Shown: piece by piece, positions 30,001 to 38,738 of the stretch
How positions within the stretch are numbered: the stretch's first letter is position 1
Layout of the letters: every line of letters begins with the position of its first letter
NCBI GenBank assembly: GCA_965116685.1
Contig: OZ220707.1
Coordinates: forward strand, 3,534,001 to 3,598,000
DNA length: 64,000 nucleotides
Source of the DNA: Bin80 sp965116685
Lineage (GTDB): Bacteria; Bacteroidota; Rhodothermia; Rhodothermales; Bin80
Direction of reading: 5' to 3'
Made by a program: the position numbers and the translations under genes
The notes under the pieces: generated by a model
Seen by the model: only the letters and a program-made list of their open reading frames with translations
Told to the model about the DNA's origin: nothing
Databases searched by the model: none

Positions 30001-33000
30001 GTGTTGAGACCGTCGGTCGCGGAGTTCGCCGTCACCGTCACCACCACGTTCGCCGAGCCGGACGGCGTTACCGCCAGCGTGTAGGTCGCCCCGCCGCCAG
30101 AGAAGATACCCTTAGAGCCACCAGTAACTGTCACATCTCCGGTCTGGAACCCTGTCACGGCCTCCGTGAATGTGAATGTCACCGTGAATTGAGCCGTCGA
30201 ACTGATCTTGGCCGGGACGCCAGTGATTGCGACCGCAGGAGCCGTCGCGTCCCAGATCGCCGTCCTGCTCACGGGTGAATCTGGAGCCGTGTTGAGGCCG
30301 TCGGTCGCCGAGTTGGCCGCCACCGTCACCACCACATCCGCCGAACCCAAGGGCGTGACCACCAGCGTGTACGTCGTCGCGCTGACGCTGGCAAACGCGC
30401 CCTTTGTCCCGCCGTTCACCGTCACATCCTCCGTATTGAACCCCGTCACGGCCTCCGTGAACGTGAACGTCACGCTGAGCGCCGCGGTTGAGTTGATCCT
30501 GACCGGCACCCCGCCGATCTCAACCGCCGGAGCATTCGCGTCCCAGGCCGCAGTCGCACTCACGGCCGAGATCGGGCCCGTGTTCAGGCCGTCCGTCGCC
30601 GATTTTGCTGCCACCTCGACCGTCACGTTCGAACCGTTGAACGGCGTAACCACCAGCGTGTAGGTTGACCCGCTGCCGGAAAACACATCTTTGGAGCCGC
30701 CAGTGACCGTCACATCCCCGGTGATGAACTCCGTCACGACCTCCGAGAAGGTAAACGTCGCCGTGAACTGGGCCGTCGAAGCAATCTTGCCCGGCACGCC
30801 GGAAATTACGACGGTCGGAGGATCCGCGTCCCAGACCGCAGTCTTGCTCACGGCCAAGGTGGGGCCCGTGTTGACACCGTCGGTTGCGGAGCCTGCTGCC
30901 ACCGTGATCACCACGTTCGTTGCGCCCGACGGTGTGACGGCTACCGTATAGGTCGTTCCACTGCCCGAGAACGCACCCTTAGCACCGCCGTTCACCGTCA
31001 CATCCTCCGTATTGAACCCTGTCACGGCCTCCGAGAAGGTAAACGTCGCCGTGAACTGGGCGGTCGAATTGATCTTGTCCGGCACGCCGGAAATGACGAC
31101 GGTCGGAGCACCCGCGTCCCAGACGGCCGTTTTGCTCACGGCAGAGTTCGGGCCGGTGTTGAGGCCATCGGTTGCTGAGTTCGTAGCCACCTCAACCGTC
31201 ACGTTCGAGCCGTTGGCCGGTGTGACGGCCAGTGTGTAGGTTGATCCGCTGCCCGAGAATGTCCCCTTCGAGCCGCCGGTCAAGGTTACATCCCCGGTCT
31301 CAAATCCTGTCACGGCCTCCGAGAACGTGAACGTCACGCTGAGCTCCGCGGTTGAGTTGATTCTGGTCGGCACCCCGCCGATCTCAACCGTCGGAGCATC
31401 CGCATCCCAGATGGCCGTGGCAGACTCATCCGATGCGGGGCCGGGATTGGTGTTAGCGTCCGTCGCCGAGTTGGCTGTCACGGTAACCACCACATCTGCC
31501 GAACCGGACGGCGTCACCGCCAGCGTGTATATCGTCCCGGATCCAGTGAACGTGCCCTTCGTGCCTCCGGTCACTATAATATCCCCGGTGTTGAACCCCG
31601 TCACGGTCTCCGAGAATGTGAACGTCACGTTGAGTTCTGCGATTGAGTTGATCCTGGCCGGCACCCCGCTGATCTTAACCGCAGGAGCCTCCGCGTCCCA
31701 GATCGCCGTCTTGCTCACGGCCGAGGTCGGGCCCGTGTTGATGCCGTCGGTCGCCGAGTTGTCCGTCACTTCAACCATCACATCCCCCGCACCGGACGGC
31801 GTGACGGCCAGTGTGTAGGTTAACCCGCTGCCCGAGAACGTCCCCTTCGTCCCGCCGTTCACCGTCACATCCTCCGTATTGAACCCTGTCACGGCCTCCG
31901 AGAACGTGAATGTCACGTTGAGCCTCGTGGTCGAGTTGATCCTGGCCGGCACCCCGCCGATCGTGACTGTCGGGGCATCCGCATCCCAGATGGTCGTTTT
32001 GCTCACGGCCGAGGTCGGGCCCGTGTTGATGCCGTCGGTCGCCGAGTTGTCCGTCACGGTGACCACAACATCCGCCGAACCGGACGGCATGATCGCCAGT
32101 GTGTAGGTCGCTCCGCTGCCCGAGAATGTCCCCTTCAAGCCGCCGGTCACGGTCACATCTTCGGTCCCGAATCCCGCCACGGTCTCCGAGAATTTAAACG
32201 TCGCCGTGAACTGGACCGTCGAGTTGATCTTCGCGGGCATCCCAGTGATTTCGACTGTCGGAGCATCCGCGTCCCAGACCGCTGTCTTGCTCACCTCCGA
32301 AGCCGGTCCGACGTTAACGCCATCGGTCGCCGATTTCGCCGCCACCTCGACCGTCACGTTCGAACGGTTGGCCGGCGTCACCCCCAGCGTGTAGGTCGAC
32401 CCGCTGCCGGAAAAGGTTCCCTTCAAGCCACCCGATACTGTGACATCTTCCGTCGCGAACCCCGTCACGGCCTCCGAGAACCTGAATGTCACGCTGAGCT
32501 CCGCGGTTGAGTTGATCCTGGCCGGCACTCCGCCGATCGTGACTGTCGGGGCATCCGCATCCCAGATGGCCGTCGTGCTTACGGCCGAAGCCGGGCCCGT
32601 GTTGAGACCGTCGGTCGCCGAGTTGTTCGTCACGGTGACCACCACATCCGTCGAACCGGACGGCATGACCGCCAGCGTGTAGGTCGTCGCGCTGACTTCA
32701 GTGAATGTGCCTTTCGTCCCGTCGCTCACCGTCACGTCCCCGGTGACGAACTCCATCACGGCCTCCGAAAATGTAAACGTCGCCGTGAACTGGGCCATTG
32801 AATTGATCTTCGCGGGGACCCCCGTGATCTTGACCGTCGGAGCCGACGCGTCCCAGACCGCCGTCTTTCTCACGCCAGGGGTCGGACCCGTGTTCAGGCC
32901 GTCGGTCGCCGAGTTTGCCGCCACCGTCACCACCACATCCGCCGAACTGGACGGCATGACCACGAGTGTGTACTCGTTCCCGCTCCCGGAGAAGGCCCCC

Positions 33001-36000
33001 TTTGTGCCGCCGTTCACCGTCACATCTTCGGTCTGGAACCCCGTCACAGCCTCCGAAAATGTGAACGTCGCCGTGATCTGGGCGGTTGAGTTGATCTTGC
33101 GCGGCACTCCCGTGATCTCAACCGTCGGAGCCGATGCATCCCAGACCGCCGTGGCCGAGACGGCCGAGGCCGGGCCGGGATTGGTCCCATCGGTGGCTGC
33201 TTCTGCGGCCACCTCCACCGTCACGTTCGATCCATTCGTTGGGTTGACGACCAGCGTGTAGGTCGTCGCGTTGACGGCGTCGAATGTGCCTTTCGTCCCG
33301 CCGCTCACCGTTACGTCCCCGGAGACGAACTCCGTCACGGCCTCCGAAAATGTGAACGTTACCGTGAATTGGGCGGTTGAGTTGATCTTGCGCGGCACTC
33401 CCGTGATCTCAACCGTCGGAGCATCCGCGTCCCAGACCGCCGTCTTGCTCACGGCAGAGGTCGGACCCGTGTTCAGGCCGTCCGTCGCCGAGTTTGCCTC
33501 CACCGTCACCACCACATCCGTCAAACCGGACGGCGTCACCGCCAGCGTGTAGGTCGTCCCGCTGCCAGAGAAGATACCCTTGGTACCCCCATCCACCGTC
33601 ACATCGCCGGTGACAAACTCCGTCACGGCCTCCGAAAATGTGAATGTCGCCGTGAACTGGGCCATTGAATTGATCTTCGCGGGGACCCCCGTGATCTTGA
33701 CCGTCGGAGCCGACGCGTCCCAAGTGGCCGTGGCCGAGACCGCCGAGGTCGGGCCGGTGTTGAGGCCGTCGGTCGCCGAGTTATCCGTCACCGTCACCAC
33801 TACATCCTCCGAACCATCCGGCGTGACCTCCAGCGTGTAGGTCGTCGCGCTGACTTCAGTGAATGTGTCTTTCGTCCCGTCGCTCACCGTTACGTCCCCG
33901 GAGACGAACCCCGTCACGGCCTCCGAAAATGTGAACGTCGCCGTGAACTGGGCCATTGAATTGATCTTCGCGGGGACCCCCGTGATCTTGACCGTCGGAG
34001 CCGACGCATCCCAGACCGCCGAGGCCGAGACGGCCGTGGCCGGACCGGTGTTAACACCGTCAGTTACCGAGTTCGCCGTCACCATCACCACCATGTTCGC
34101 CGAACCGTTTGGCGTGATCGCCAGCGTGTACTCGTTCCCAGATCCCGTGAATGTGCTCTTCGTCCCGCCGCTCACCGTTACGTCCCCGGAGACGAACTCC
34201 GTCACGGCCTCCGAAAATGTGAACGTCGCCGTGATCTCGGCTACAGAATTGATCTTCGCTGGAACCCCCGTGATCTCAACCGTCGGAGCCGACACGTCCC
34301 AGATCGCCGTGGCCGAGACGTCCGAGGCCGGGCCCGTATTGAGGCCGTCGGTCGCCGAGTTGTCCATCACCGTCACCACCACGTTCGCCGAGCCGGACGG
34401 CGTGACTACGAGCGTGTACTCGTTCCCGCTCCCGGAGAAGGCCCCCTTTCTGCCGCCGGTCACCGTCACATCCCCGGTCTCGAACCCCGTCACGTCCTCC
34501 GAGAACGTGAACGTCGCCGTGAACGCCGTGGTCAAATTGATCCTGTCCGGCACTCCGCCGATTTCGACCGTCCAGTCGTTGTCGTCCACCGTCACCGGGA
34601 CGCTGCCGGTAACCGAGGGGTAGTCGCCTCCCGAGGCACTGTGCAGCAGCGTTTCCATGTCGTTCGTCCGGTCGGCGTCCTCCTCCGCCGACACCGTTAT
34701 TCTCTGTGGGCTGTTCCAGTTCGTACGCGTGAACTTCAAGGCCGATTTGTCCAGCTTCAGGTCCGTCCCCTCATGCCCCGTGATAGCCACCGTCACCATC
34801 GCCGCCGGCTCGGTCACAAGCCGCACACTGTAGCTGCCGCTGCCGCCTTCGGCCACCGTGAGCGCAGGGGGCGAGATGAGCAACCCAGCTACCTCGTTGT
34901 CGGTCACCGTTACCCCGAGACTCGCGGTGAGCGCGGGGTACTCGCGGCTGCCGGACGTCGTATGCACGAGGGTCTCCTTATCGTTAAATTCGTCGTCGTC
35001 CTCATTCGCGTCGACCATCACCGTCTGCGGCATGTTCCAGTTCAACGCCGTGAACGTCAGCGACTTCTTGTCCAGACTCAGGTCCGATCCCGAATATCCC
35101 GTGATGGCCACCGTCACCGGCATCTCCGGCTCGGTCGCAAGCCACACCGTGTAGCTACCCCTGTCGCCTTCAAGTACGTCCAATGTCTGCGCCGAGAGCC
35201 GCACACCCGGGGGGTCGTTGTCGGCGACCCAGAGTCCTAATTGGCTTGTTGTTGGGAATCCCGGCGGTCCATAGTGACCAATGATTACCCATTCGTTGAT
35301 AGCGTTGTCGTCCTCACCGATGGTCACCGTCACCATCTGCGGCATATCCCAGTTCGACTGGGTGAAGGTCAGTGAGGTTACGTCCGTCGTTACATATGAG
35401 GATGTAGGATTGGAAATCGTCACCGTCACCGCCTGCGGAGGTCGCCCGGCCAAGCTTAACGAGTAGCTGAACTCAGTGCCTTCAAATCGATAGGGGGTGG
35501 CATTCTTAAGCACTAGTCTCGTGTTCTGGGAGATCTGAAATTCCAAGGACGCTGTCACCGAACCAAAGTCACCTCCCGAGGCCGTGTGAATCAGCGTTCG
35601 CTGGGCGCGATGAACATCGTTGATTTCCGCGGGGACGGTTATCTTCACGGTCTGCGCCATCGACCAATTCTGCGACGTGAACGTCAAGATTCTCTTGTCC
35701 AGCATCAGGTCATCCCCCCCGGTGATCGTTACGGTCACAGTTGTCGACGGCTCCCGATTCAATGCCACCAAGTAGTCGCGTGAGTTGCTCTCCTGTATAA
35801 AGGTACTACCCAATTCAGCAAGGATGATACGGAAACCTTCGTTGTCCGTTACGGTCACCGTCACGGTTCTATTCATCACCGAGGAAAATCCGCCACCCGA
35901 AGCCGAATGCACCAGCTCTACGGTGTCGTCATCCTCGTCGTCATCCTCGGCCGCTGAGATTGTTACCGTCTGCGGCATGCGCCAGTCCGATGCCGTGAAC

Positions 36001-37121
36001 GTCAGCGACGTATTGTCCAGCGTCAGGTCCGTTTCGGAATGCCCCATGATATCCACGGTCACCATCGCCGATGGTTCGTGGGAAAGCCACACCGTATAGG
36101 TAGTGCTGCGTCCCTCGCCAGCCGCTAGAACGAGGGTACTCATACGAAGTGCGGGGGCATCATTATCAGTCACCGTGACCGAAATATTCGCACTCTTGCC
36201 CGTGTACTCGCTGCCTGATGCCGTGTGCACAACCGTCACCGTTTCGTCCAACAGGTTTACGTCACGCTGAGGCCGTAGCGTCACCGTCTGCGGCGACGAC
36301 CAATTCGACGGCGTGAACGTTAGCGGCGACGGTATCGTGAATCTTCCCGTAGTCTCCGTGATTGTCACTGTCACTTCCGCTGTCGGCTCCGTCGCCAGCA
36401 CTACCGTGTAACGCCCTTCCCGGGCCTCCTGGATCGTCAGTGACGGCAGCGACAGCCGGAGTGCGGGCTCGTCGTTGTCGTCTATCGTCACCGCCAGCAC
36501 GGCCGTCACCGCATCGTAGTCGCCGCCCGAGGCCGTGTGTGTCAAGCTCACCGGATCGTTCACCCCGTCATCGTCCTCTTCCGCCTTGACCGTTACCGTC
36601 TGCGCCATCGACCAGTCCGTCCGTGTGAACGTTAGGGAGGTGTTGTTAATCTTAACGTCCGTCCCCGAGAGACCGGTGATCGCCACCGTTACCGTCTCCG
36701 TCGGCTGCGTAGCCAGCGCCACTGTGTAGTTCACGCTGCCACCTTCGGTCACCGTCAGCGACGCCGCTGAAAGGGAAATCTGAGGGGTCGCCGTGCTCTG
36801 GGCTTGGACGGGAGAAGGCAGGACTGCAATCAACAGAAAGCAGACCAGTGTTAGCACGCACCACCTATGGTGCACGGAAGGTTGCGACTGTTCACAGCAG
36901 CGGGCGTGACGCCGAAGACAGCCGAGTAGGATTTCACTGATTACCGCAACAACGATGTTGCTACGAACAAACGGTGGGGTCCCGCATCTCTGCGGCGTGG
37001 CCCTTCCAAGGAGCAACCGGAAGCGAGCCGCGGGACGATAAAAAAAAAAGGGGGGGGAGCATAGACCAGTTCCTATCTTGTCCCGTTTAAACATAGCCCT
37101 CTCCGAATATAGGCTACTCAC
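27054..37121 (-). CDS. Giant repeat adhesin with C-terminal autotransporter-like barrel
   Basis: The open frame is 3,355 codons. Order of parts: a short leader, a signal-peptide-like segment (LTLVCFLLIAVLPSPVQAQ, about residues 90-108), and seven Calx-beta-like repeats of ~104 aa (109-842; SLTFT-NWSMPQTVTV, HTASGG.Y). Sixteen ~96-aa bacterial Ig-like repeats follow (843-2387; VEITGVPAKINST, FTFSEAVTGF, WDASAPTV), then one Calx-beta, a PKD-like, cadherin-like and VCBS/Ig-like modules (2388-2880). The last ~470 residues are rich in amphipathic strands like an autotransporter translocator. GC and codon use are clearly higher than in neighbours. The start is uncertain (ATG 37121 or 37094, or a GTG beyond an A10-G8 tract). 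Role: surface adhesion, inferred. Confidence 0.85.
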   Translation of the reverse strand: MSSLYSERAMFKRDKIGTGLCSPPFFFYRPAARFRLLLGRATPQRCGTPPFVRSNIVVAVISEILLGCLRRHARCCEQSQPSVHHRWCVLTLVCFLLIAVLPSPVQAQSTATPQISLSAASLTVTEGGSVNYTVALATQPTETVTVAITGLSGTDVKINNTSLTFTRTDWSMAQTVTVKAEEDDDGVNDPVSLTHTASGGDYDAVTAVLAVTIDDNDEPALRLSLPSLTIQEAREGRYTVVLATEPTAEVTVTITETTGRFTIPSPLTFTPSNWSSPQTVTLRPQRDVNLLDETVTVVHTASGSEYTGKSANISVTVTDNDAPALRMSTLVLAAGEGRSTTYTVWLSHEPSAMVTVDIMGHSETDLTLDNTSLTFTASDWRMPQTVTISAAEDDDEDDDTVELVHSASGGGFSSVMNRTVTVTVTDNEGFRIILAELGSTFIQESNSRDYLVALNREPSTTVTVTITGGDDLMLDKRILTFTSQNWSMAQTVKITVPAEINDVHRAQRTLIHTASGGDFGSVTASLEFQISQNTRLVLKNATPYRFEGTEFSYSLSLAGRPPQAVTVTISNPTSSYVTTDVTSLTFTQSNWDMPQMVTVTIGEDDNAINEWVIIGHYGPPGFPTTSQLGLWVADNDPPGVRLSAQTLDVLEGDRGSYTVWLATEPEMPVTVAITGYSGSDLSLDKKSLTFTALNWNMPQTVMVDANEDDDEFNDKETLVHTTSGSREYPALTASLGVTVTDNEVAGLLISPPALTVAEGGSGSYSVRLVTEPAAMVTVAITGHEGTDLKLDKSALKFTRTNWNSPQRITVSAEEDADRTNDMETLLHSASGGDYPSVTGSVPVTVDDNDWTVEIGGVPDRINLTTAFTATFTFSEDVTGFETGDVTVTGGRKGAFSGSGNEYTLVVTPSGSANVVVTVMDNSATDGLNTGPASDVSATAIWDVSAPTVEITGVPAKINSVAEITATFTFSEAVTEFVSGDVTVSGGTKSTFTGSGNEYTLAITPNGSANMVVMVTANSVTDGVNTGPATAVSASAVWDASAPTVKITGVPAKINSMAQFTATFTFSEAVTGFVSGDVTVSDGTKDTFTEVSATTYTLEVTPDGSEDVVVTVTDNSATDGLNTGPTSAVSATATWDASAPTVKITGVPAKINSMAQFTATFTFSEAVTEFVTGDVTVDGGTKGIFSGSGTTYTLAVTPSGLTDVVVTVEANSATDGLNTGPTSAVSKTAVWDADAPTVEITGVPRKINSTAQFTVTFTFSEAVTEFVSGDVTVSGGTKGTFDAVNATTYTLVVNPTNGSNVTVEVAAEAATDGTNPGPASAVSATAVWDASAPTVEITGVPRKINSTAQITATFTFSEAVTGFQTEDVTVNGGTKGAFSGSGNEYTLVVMPSSSADVVVTVAANSATDGLNTGPTPGVRKTAVWDASAPTVKITGVPAKINSMAQFTATFTFSEAVMEFVTGDVTVSDGTKGTFTEVSATTYTLAVMPSGSTDVVVTVTNNSATDGLNTGPASAVSTTAIWDADAPTVTIGGVPARINSTAELSVTFRFSEAVTGFATEDVTVSGGLKGTFSGSGSTYTLGVTPANRSNVTVEVAAKSATDGVNVGPASEVSKTAVWDADAPTVEITGMPAKINSTVQFTATFKFSETVAGFGTEDVTVTGGLKGTFSGSGATYTLAIMPSGSADVVVTVTDNSATDGINTGPTSAVSKTTIWDADAPTVTIGGVPARINSTTRLNVTFTFSEAVTGFNTEDVTVNGGTKGTFSGSGLTYTLAVTPSGAGDVMVEVTDNSATDGINTGPTSAVSKTAIWDAEAPAVKISGVPARINSIAELNVTFTFSETVTGFNTGDIIVTGGTKGTFTGSGTIYTLAVTPSGSADVVVTVTANSATDANTNPGPASDESATAIWDADAPTVEIGGVPTRINSTAELSVTFTFSEAVTGFETGDVTLTGGSKGTFSGSGSTYTLAVTPANGSNVTVEVATNSATDGLNTGPNSAVSKTAVWDAGAPTVVISGVPDKINSTAQFTATFTFSEAVTGFNTEDVTVNGGAKGAFSGSGTTYTVAVTPSGATNVVITVAAGSATDGVNTGPTLAVSKTAVWDADPPTVVISGVPGKIASTAQFTATFTFSEVVTEFITGDVTVTGGSKDVFSGSGSTYTLVVTPFNGSNVTVEVAAKSATDGLNTGPISAVSATAAWDANAPAVEIGGVPVRINSTAALSVTFTFTEAVTGFNTEDVTVNGGTKGAFASVSATTYTLVVTPLGSADVVVTVAANSATDGLNTAPDSPVSRTAIWDATAPAVAITGVPAKISSTAQFTVTFTFTEAVTGFQTGDVTVTGGSKGIFSGGGATYTLAVTPSGSANVVVTVTANSATDGLNTGPAAAVSATAIWDAAAPKMVSLSVTPNPVDEGQSATVTARLSRALPNGVTIPLTLTAGTAESGDYGALTGIAVAAGSTTGTGTVATVEDADRDDETFTVALGALPDGLMPGDPSSVGVTIRDRTPPPNRPPTVTVSCDPCVVSPGGSSLLTATASDTDGDPLSYAWSAPKGNFTGPADEPVARWTAPAELGTMAIRVEVTDGRGGSASATVEVKAVNRPPEFGQPAYDFELPEKVSGRESPAVLGPVTASDLDGDAVTYEFATGDQNRFAVGVRDGVVRYVGPGEDFETEPNRFELTVRVSDEFGGEARTEVAVVVTDVNEAPEATDDEISTLEDQVVDVHVLTNDTDPEGDRLRVQSVTAAAHGAVRLASSGIVIYTPEADFNGTDSFTYIASDGDGLTDMATVEVTVLPVNDAPATVGTIPDQTLDEGGDPVHVDVSPYFGDVEEDALTYGAQSSDTGVVQISMTDEVLVLVPVVYGSATITVTAWDPAGLSATQSVRVGVSDRPQRAILANVLAATARSHLASIRVALGRRMETNPCEASHLAVMGRSVPLDRTEAAAMIGQIGTGAHSAAAAALGLGKGAGGMRPLVEPGSSAAGTALETELLSVPARALLGDMSGEGAADFLLGWSKSESKEGSQCPGRGRWSLWGQGDVQRFEGTPSSHAHDSAHDGKLLTAYVGLDTKLGKRWLAGVALSRSEGVGDWRVGTSEGQLTQYMTAVYPYLRWTGRSTSVWASVGAGRGDARNVRATRMRGTSPTDLWIGLVALEQNLGTRAGLTVTLVGDAAWASLRTGEGVETIDGQNVAVDQIRAGADLSLPVRLGSAELTPSGTVHLRRDGGAGQTGVGIEVGGGLRAILGIVRLDAQARMLAHHSAEGYRERGAAVTLVLGRRDGFSLSVSPRWGDSARASGALLRGPLGGGMHHGGPGADRWTLDARASYTVRLSGGLSLDMQGSYSGVSGGPGFGLSIGRSATATTKPKR
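29960..34590 (-). repeat. Sixteen tandem ~288-bp coding repeats (Ig-like modules)
   Basis: Each unit encodes ~96 aa ending WDA(S/D)APTV. Repeats differ mainly in the central loop, either GTFSGSG or TFTEVSATTY, and in TGDVTV versus TEDVTV. Alternating types suggest past recombination and gene conversion among units. Confidence 0.93.
37040..37057. repeat. A10-G8 homopolymer tract near the adhesin start
   Basis: On the plus strand ten A (37040-37049) are followed by eight G (37050-37057). On the coding strand this is C8T10, translated as PPFFF about 20-30 codons after the first possible ATG and before the signal peptide. Such tracts slip during replication. Confidence 0.85.
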
Positions 37122-37189
37122 TCATAAAAGGCATAAAAGCGAAGAGCCAAAAATTGGACGTATTGCCCATAAACGGAATCTTTTATCCT

Positions 37190-37430
37190 GTACCAGGGGG
37201 AAAGTTCAACTCTATAGATGCTCTGCCGTTTGAGGAAGAGGAATTCGACGTGATCTGGTCTGAAGCGGTGGTATACAATATAGTTTTTGATGCTGGGATA
37301 TCAGACTGGCATTGATTTCTGAAGCCTGGGGAAACACTCGTTGTTTCCGAGATTTCTTGGCTTGATACTACAAGATCTCCCGAGTTTTCTTCCCGTTGGG
37401 AGACTGCCTCGCATGCTCCATCTCGTATTG
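37190..37430 (+). pseudogene. SAM-dependent methyltransferase fragment
   Basis: The sequence reads IDALPFEEEEFDVIWSEAVV, then GISDW, a TGA stop, and FLKPGETLVVSEISWL. This is the motif II-III part of small class I methyltransferases. Both the glycine-rich motif I and the C-terminus are missing, and a stop interrupts it. It passes directly into a repeat shared with 9921-9988. Confidence 0.7.
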
Positions 37431-37495
37431 AAAACCCTGACTCTCCTCAACCCGAAATGCACTTTGCAGGCCCGAACGAATTTATGATGAATAAG
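37428..37495 (+). repeat. Dispersed repeat copy B (see 9921-9988)
   Basis: It shares CCTGACT-CTC, GCACTTTG and ATGATGAATAA in order with copy A. It begins exactly where the methyltransferase similarity stops, which suggests a recombination junction. Confidence 0.5.
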
Positions 37496-37935
37496 ACTTT
37501 GATATTTCCAGATGTACCTCGTTAGAGCCCACTGGAACAATATCTTCTCGGCCACTTCAGGAGGAGTCACGATCATGCACATCACCAGTGTATTTGTGAG
37601 GTGCAGAGTCGACATCTCGGATCTGTGCTGTACTCCCAGCAAACGATGCCATGTTCTGATGATCAACAATCAGATCTTGATCGTGTACAGGATCATAGTG
37701 CAAACAATTTTCAGTAGCAAAATTGATTACAAAGGGGCGATGCACCGATACCGGTATGAAAATCTGGCCAGAAAGTTTTCAAACGAGAGCGCTCCATTGG
37801 ATTGCAACTTGCTGCACCGTAGTTTTCGGCACGATAGAGTACATGCTTGAAGAGATTCTATCCGAAATGTTCGGGATCAAACCCCCAATAGTTAGCCATT
37901 AGTTCATCAGTCAGAAAATATTTCTCCATAAGCCC

Positions 37936-38730
37936 ATGTTGATTGATACGCACGCGCACCTCTATGATGACCGATTCAAACAGGATCTAGGTGCGGTTAT
38001 GGTACGGGCAAAGGAGGCAGAAGTAGAGCAAATTCTTCTACCTGCTGTAGATGTGCCATCCGTTTATCGTGCACTGGATCTGTCTGAGAAGTACGAGGGG
38101 GTCTATGCGATGGCGGCCATCCACCCAACACACATCCCTGAGGCAAGTGAGCATGATTTTGACGAAATCACCCGCTTATGTGATGAGCCGAACGTGATCG
38201 CAGTGGGGGAATCCGGACTTGATTATTACTGGGATAAGTACTACGATGAGCGGCAGCCGGAATTCTTTATCCGCCATATCCAGCTGTCCACGGAAAAGAA
38301 CCTGCCACTGATTATTCACCTGAGAGATAAACAGCATCGGGACCACGCGCATCGTGATGCAATCCAGATGCTTGAACGCGAATTACCTACTTACGACAAC
38401 ACGCGCCCCCGCGGGATTTTTCACTGCTTTACTGGACCGGATTGGCTCCCGGAAGCTGCTACGGGACTGGGCTTTCTGATCGGGGTTGGCGGGGCAGTAA
38501 CCTTCAAGAATTCAGGCGTGGCCGATAGGATACGTGACGTTCCCTTAAATCAAATCGTCCTGGAAACCGATGCACCTTACATGTCTCCCGTCCCGTATCG
38601 AGGAAAGCGGAATGAGCCAGCTTGGACGGCATTGGTGGCCCAAAAGATTGCCGAGGTTAAAGGCTGCACAGTTGCCGAGGTGGCAGAGATTACCTGCGCG
38701 AACGCTCGGCAACTGTTTGACCTTGATTGA
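37936..38730 (+). CDS. tatD: TatD-family metal-dependent hydrolase
   Basis: The 264-aa protein has the TatD motifs: N-terminal metal site DTHAHLYDDRF, the glutamate in AVGESGLDYYWDKY, the histidine in LPLIIHLRDK, HCFTG, and the C-terminal aspartate in LETDAPYMSP. These bind two divalent metal ions in a TIM barrel; family members act as DNases in repair and DNA quality control. The length is normal. No Shine-Dalgarno is visible before the ATG at 37936. It converges with dnaK, with eight bases between the stops, and is not in an operon here. Confidence 0.93.
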   Translation: MLIDTHAHLYDDRFKQDLGAVMVRAKEAEVEQILLPAVDVPSVYRALDLSEKYEGVYAMAAIHPTHIPEASEHDFDEITRLCDEPNVIAVGESGLDYYWDKYYDERQPEFFIRHIQLSTEKNLPLIIHLRDKQHRDHAHRDAIQMLERELPTYDNTRPRGIFHCFTGPDWLPEAATGLGFLIGVGGAVTFKNSGVADRIRDVPLNQIVLETDAPYMSPVPYRGKRNEPAWTALVAQKIAEVKGCTVAEVAEITCANARQLFDLD

Positions 38731-38738
38731 GTGGGAGA

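Larger units (their letters stand above)
37122..37935. other. 814-bp intergenic region with gene remnants
   Basis: It lies between the divergent adhesin and tatD genes. A methyltransferase fragment (37190-37430) and a dispersed repeat (37428-37495) are recognisable. The rest (37500-37935) shows no gene I can support; promoters for both flanking genes should lie at its two ends. Confidence 0.5.

Noticed and set aside
27191..36729. Many long plus-strand ORFs (up to 456 codons) opposite the giant adhesin gene
   Set aside because: They mirror the repeat period and codon bias of the minus-strand gene, have low-complexity repetitive products and lack independent starts. They are shadows.
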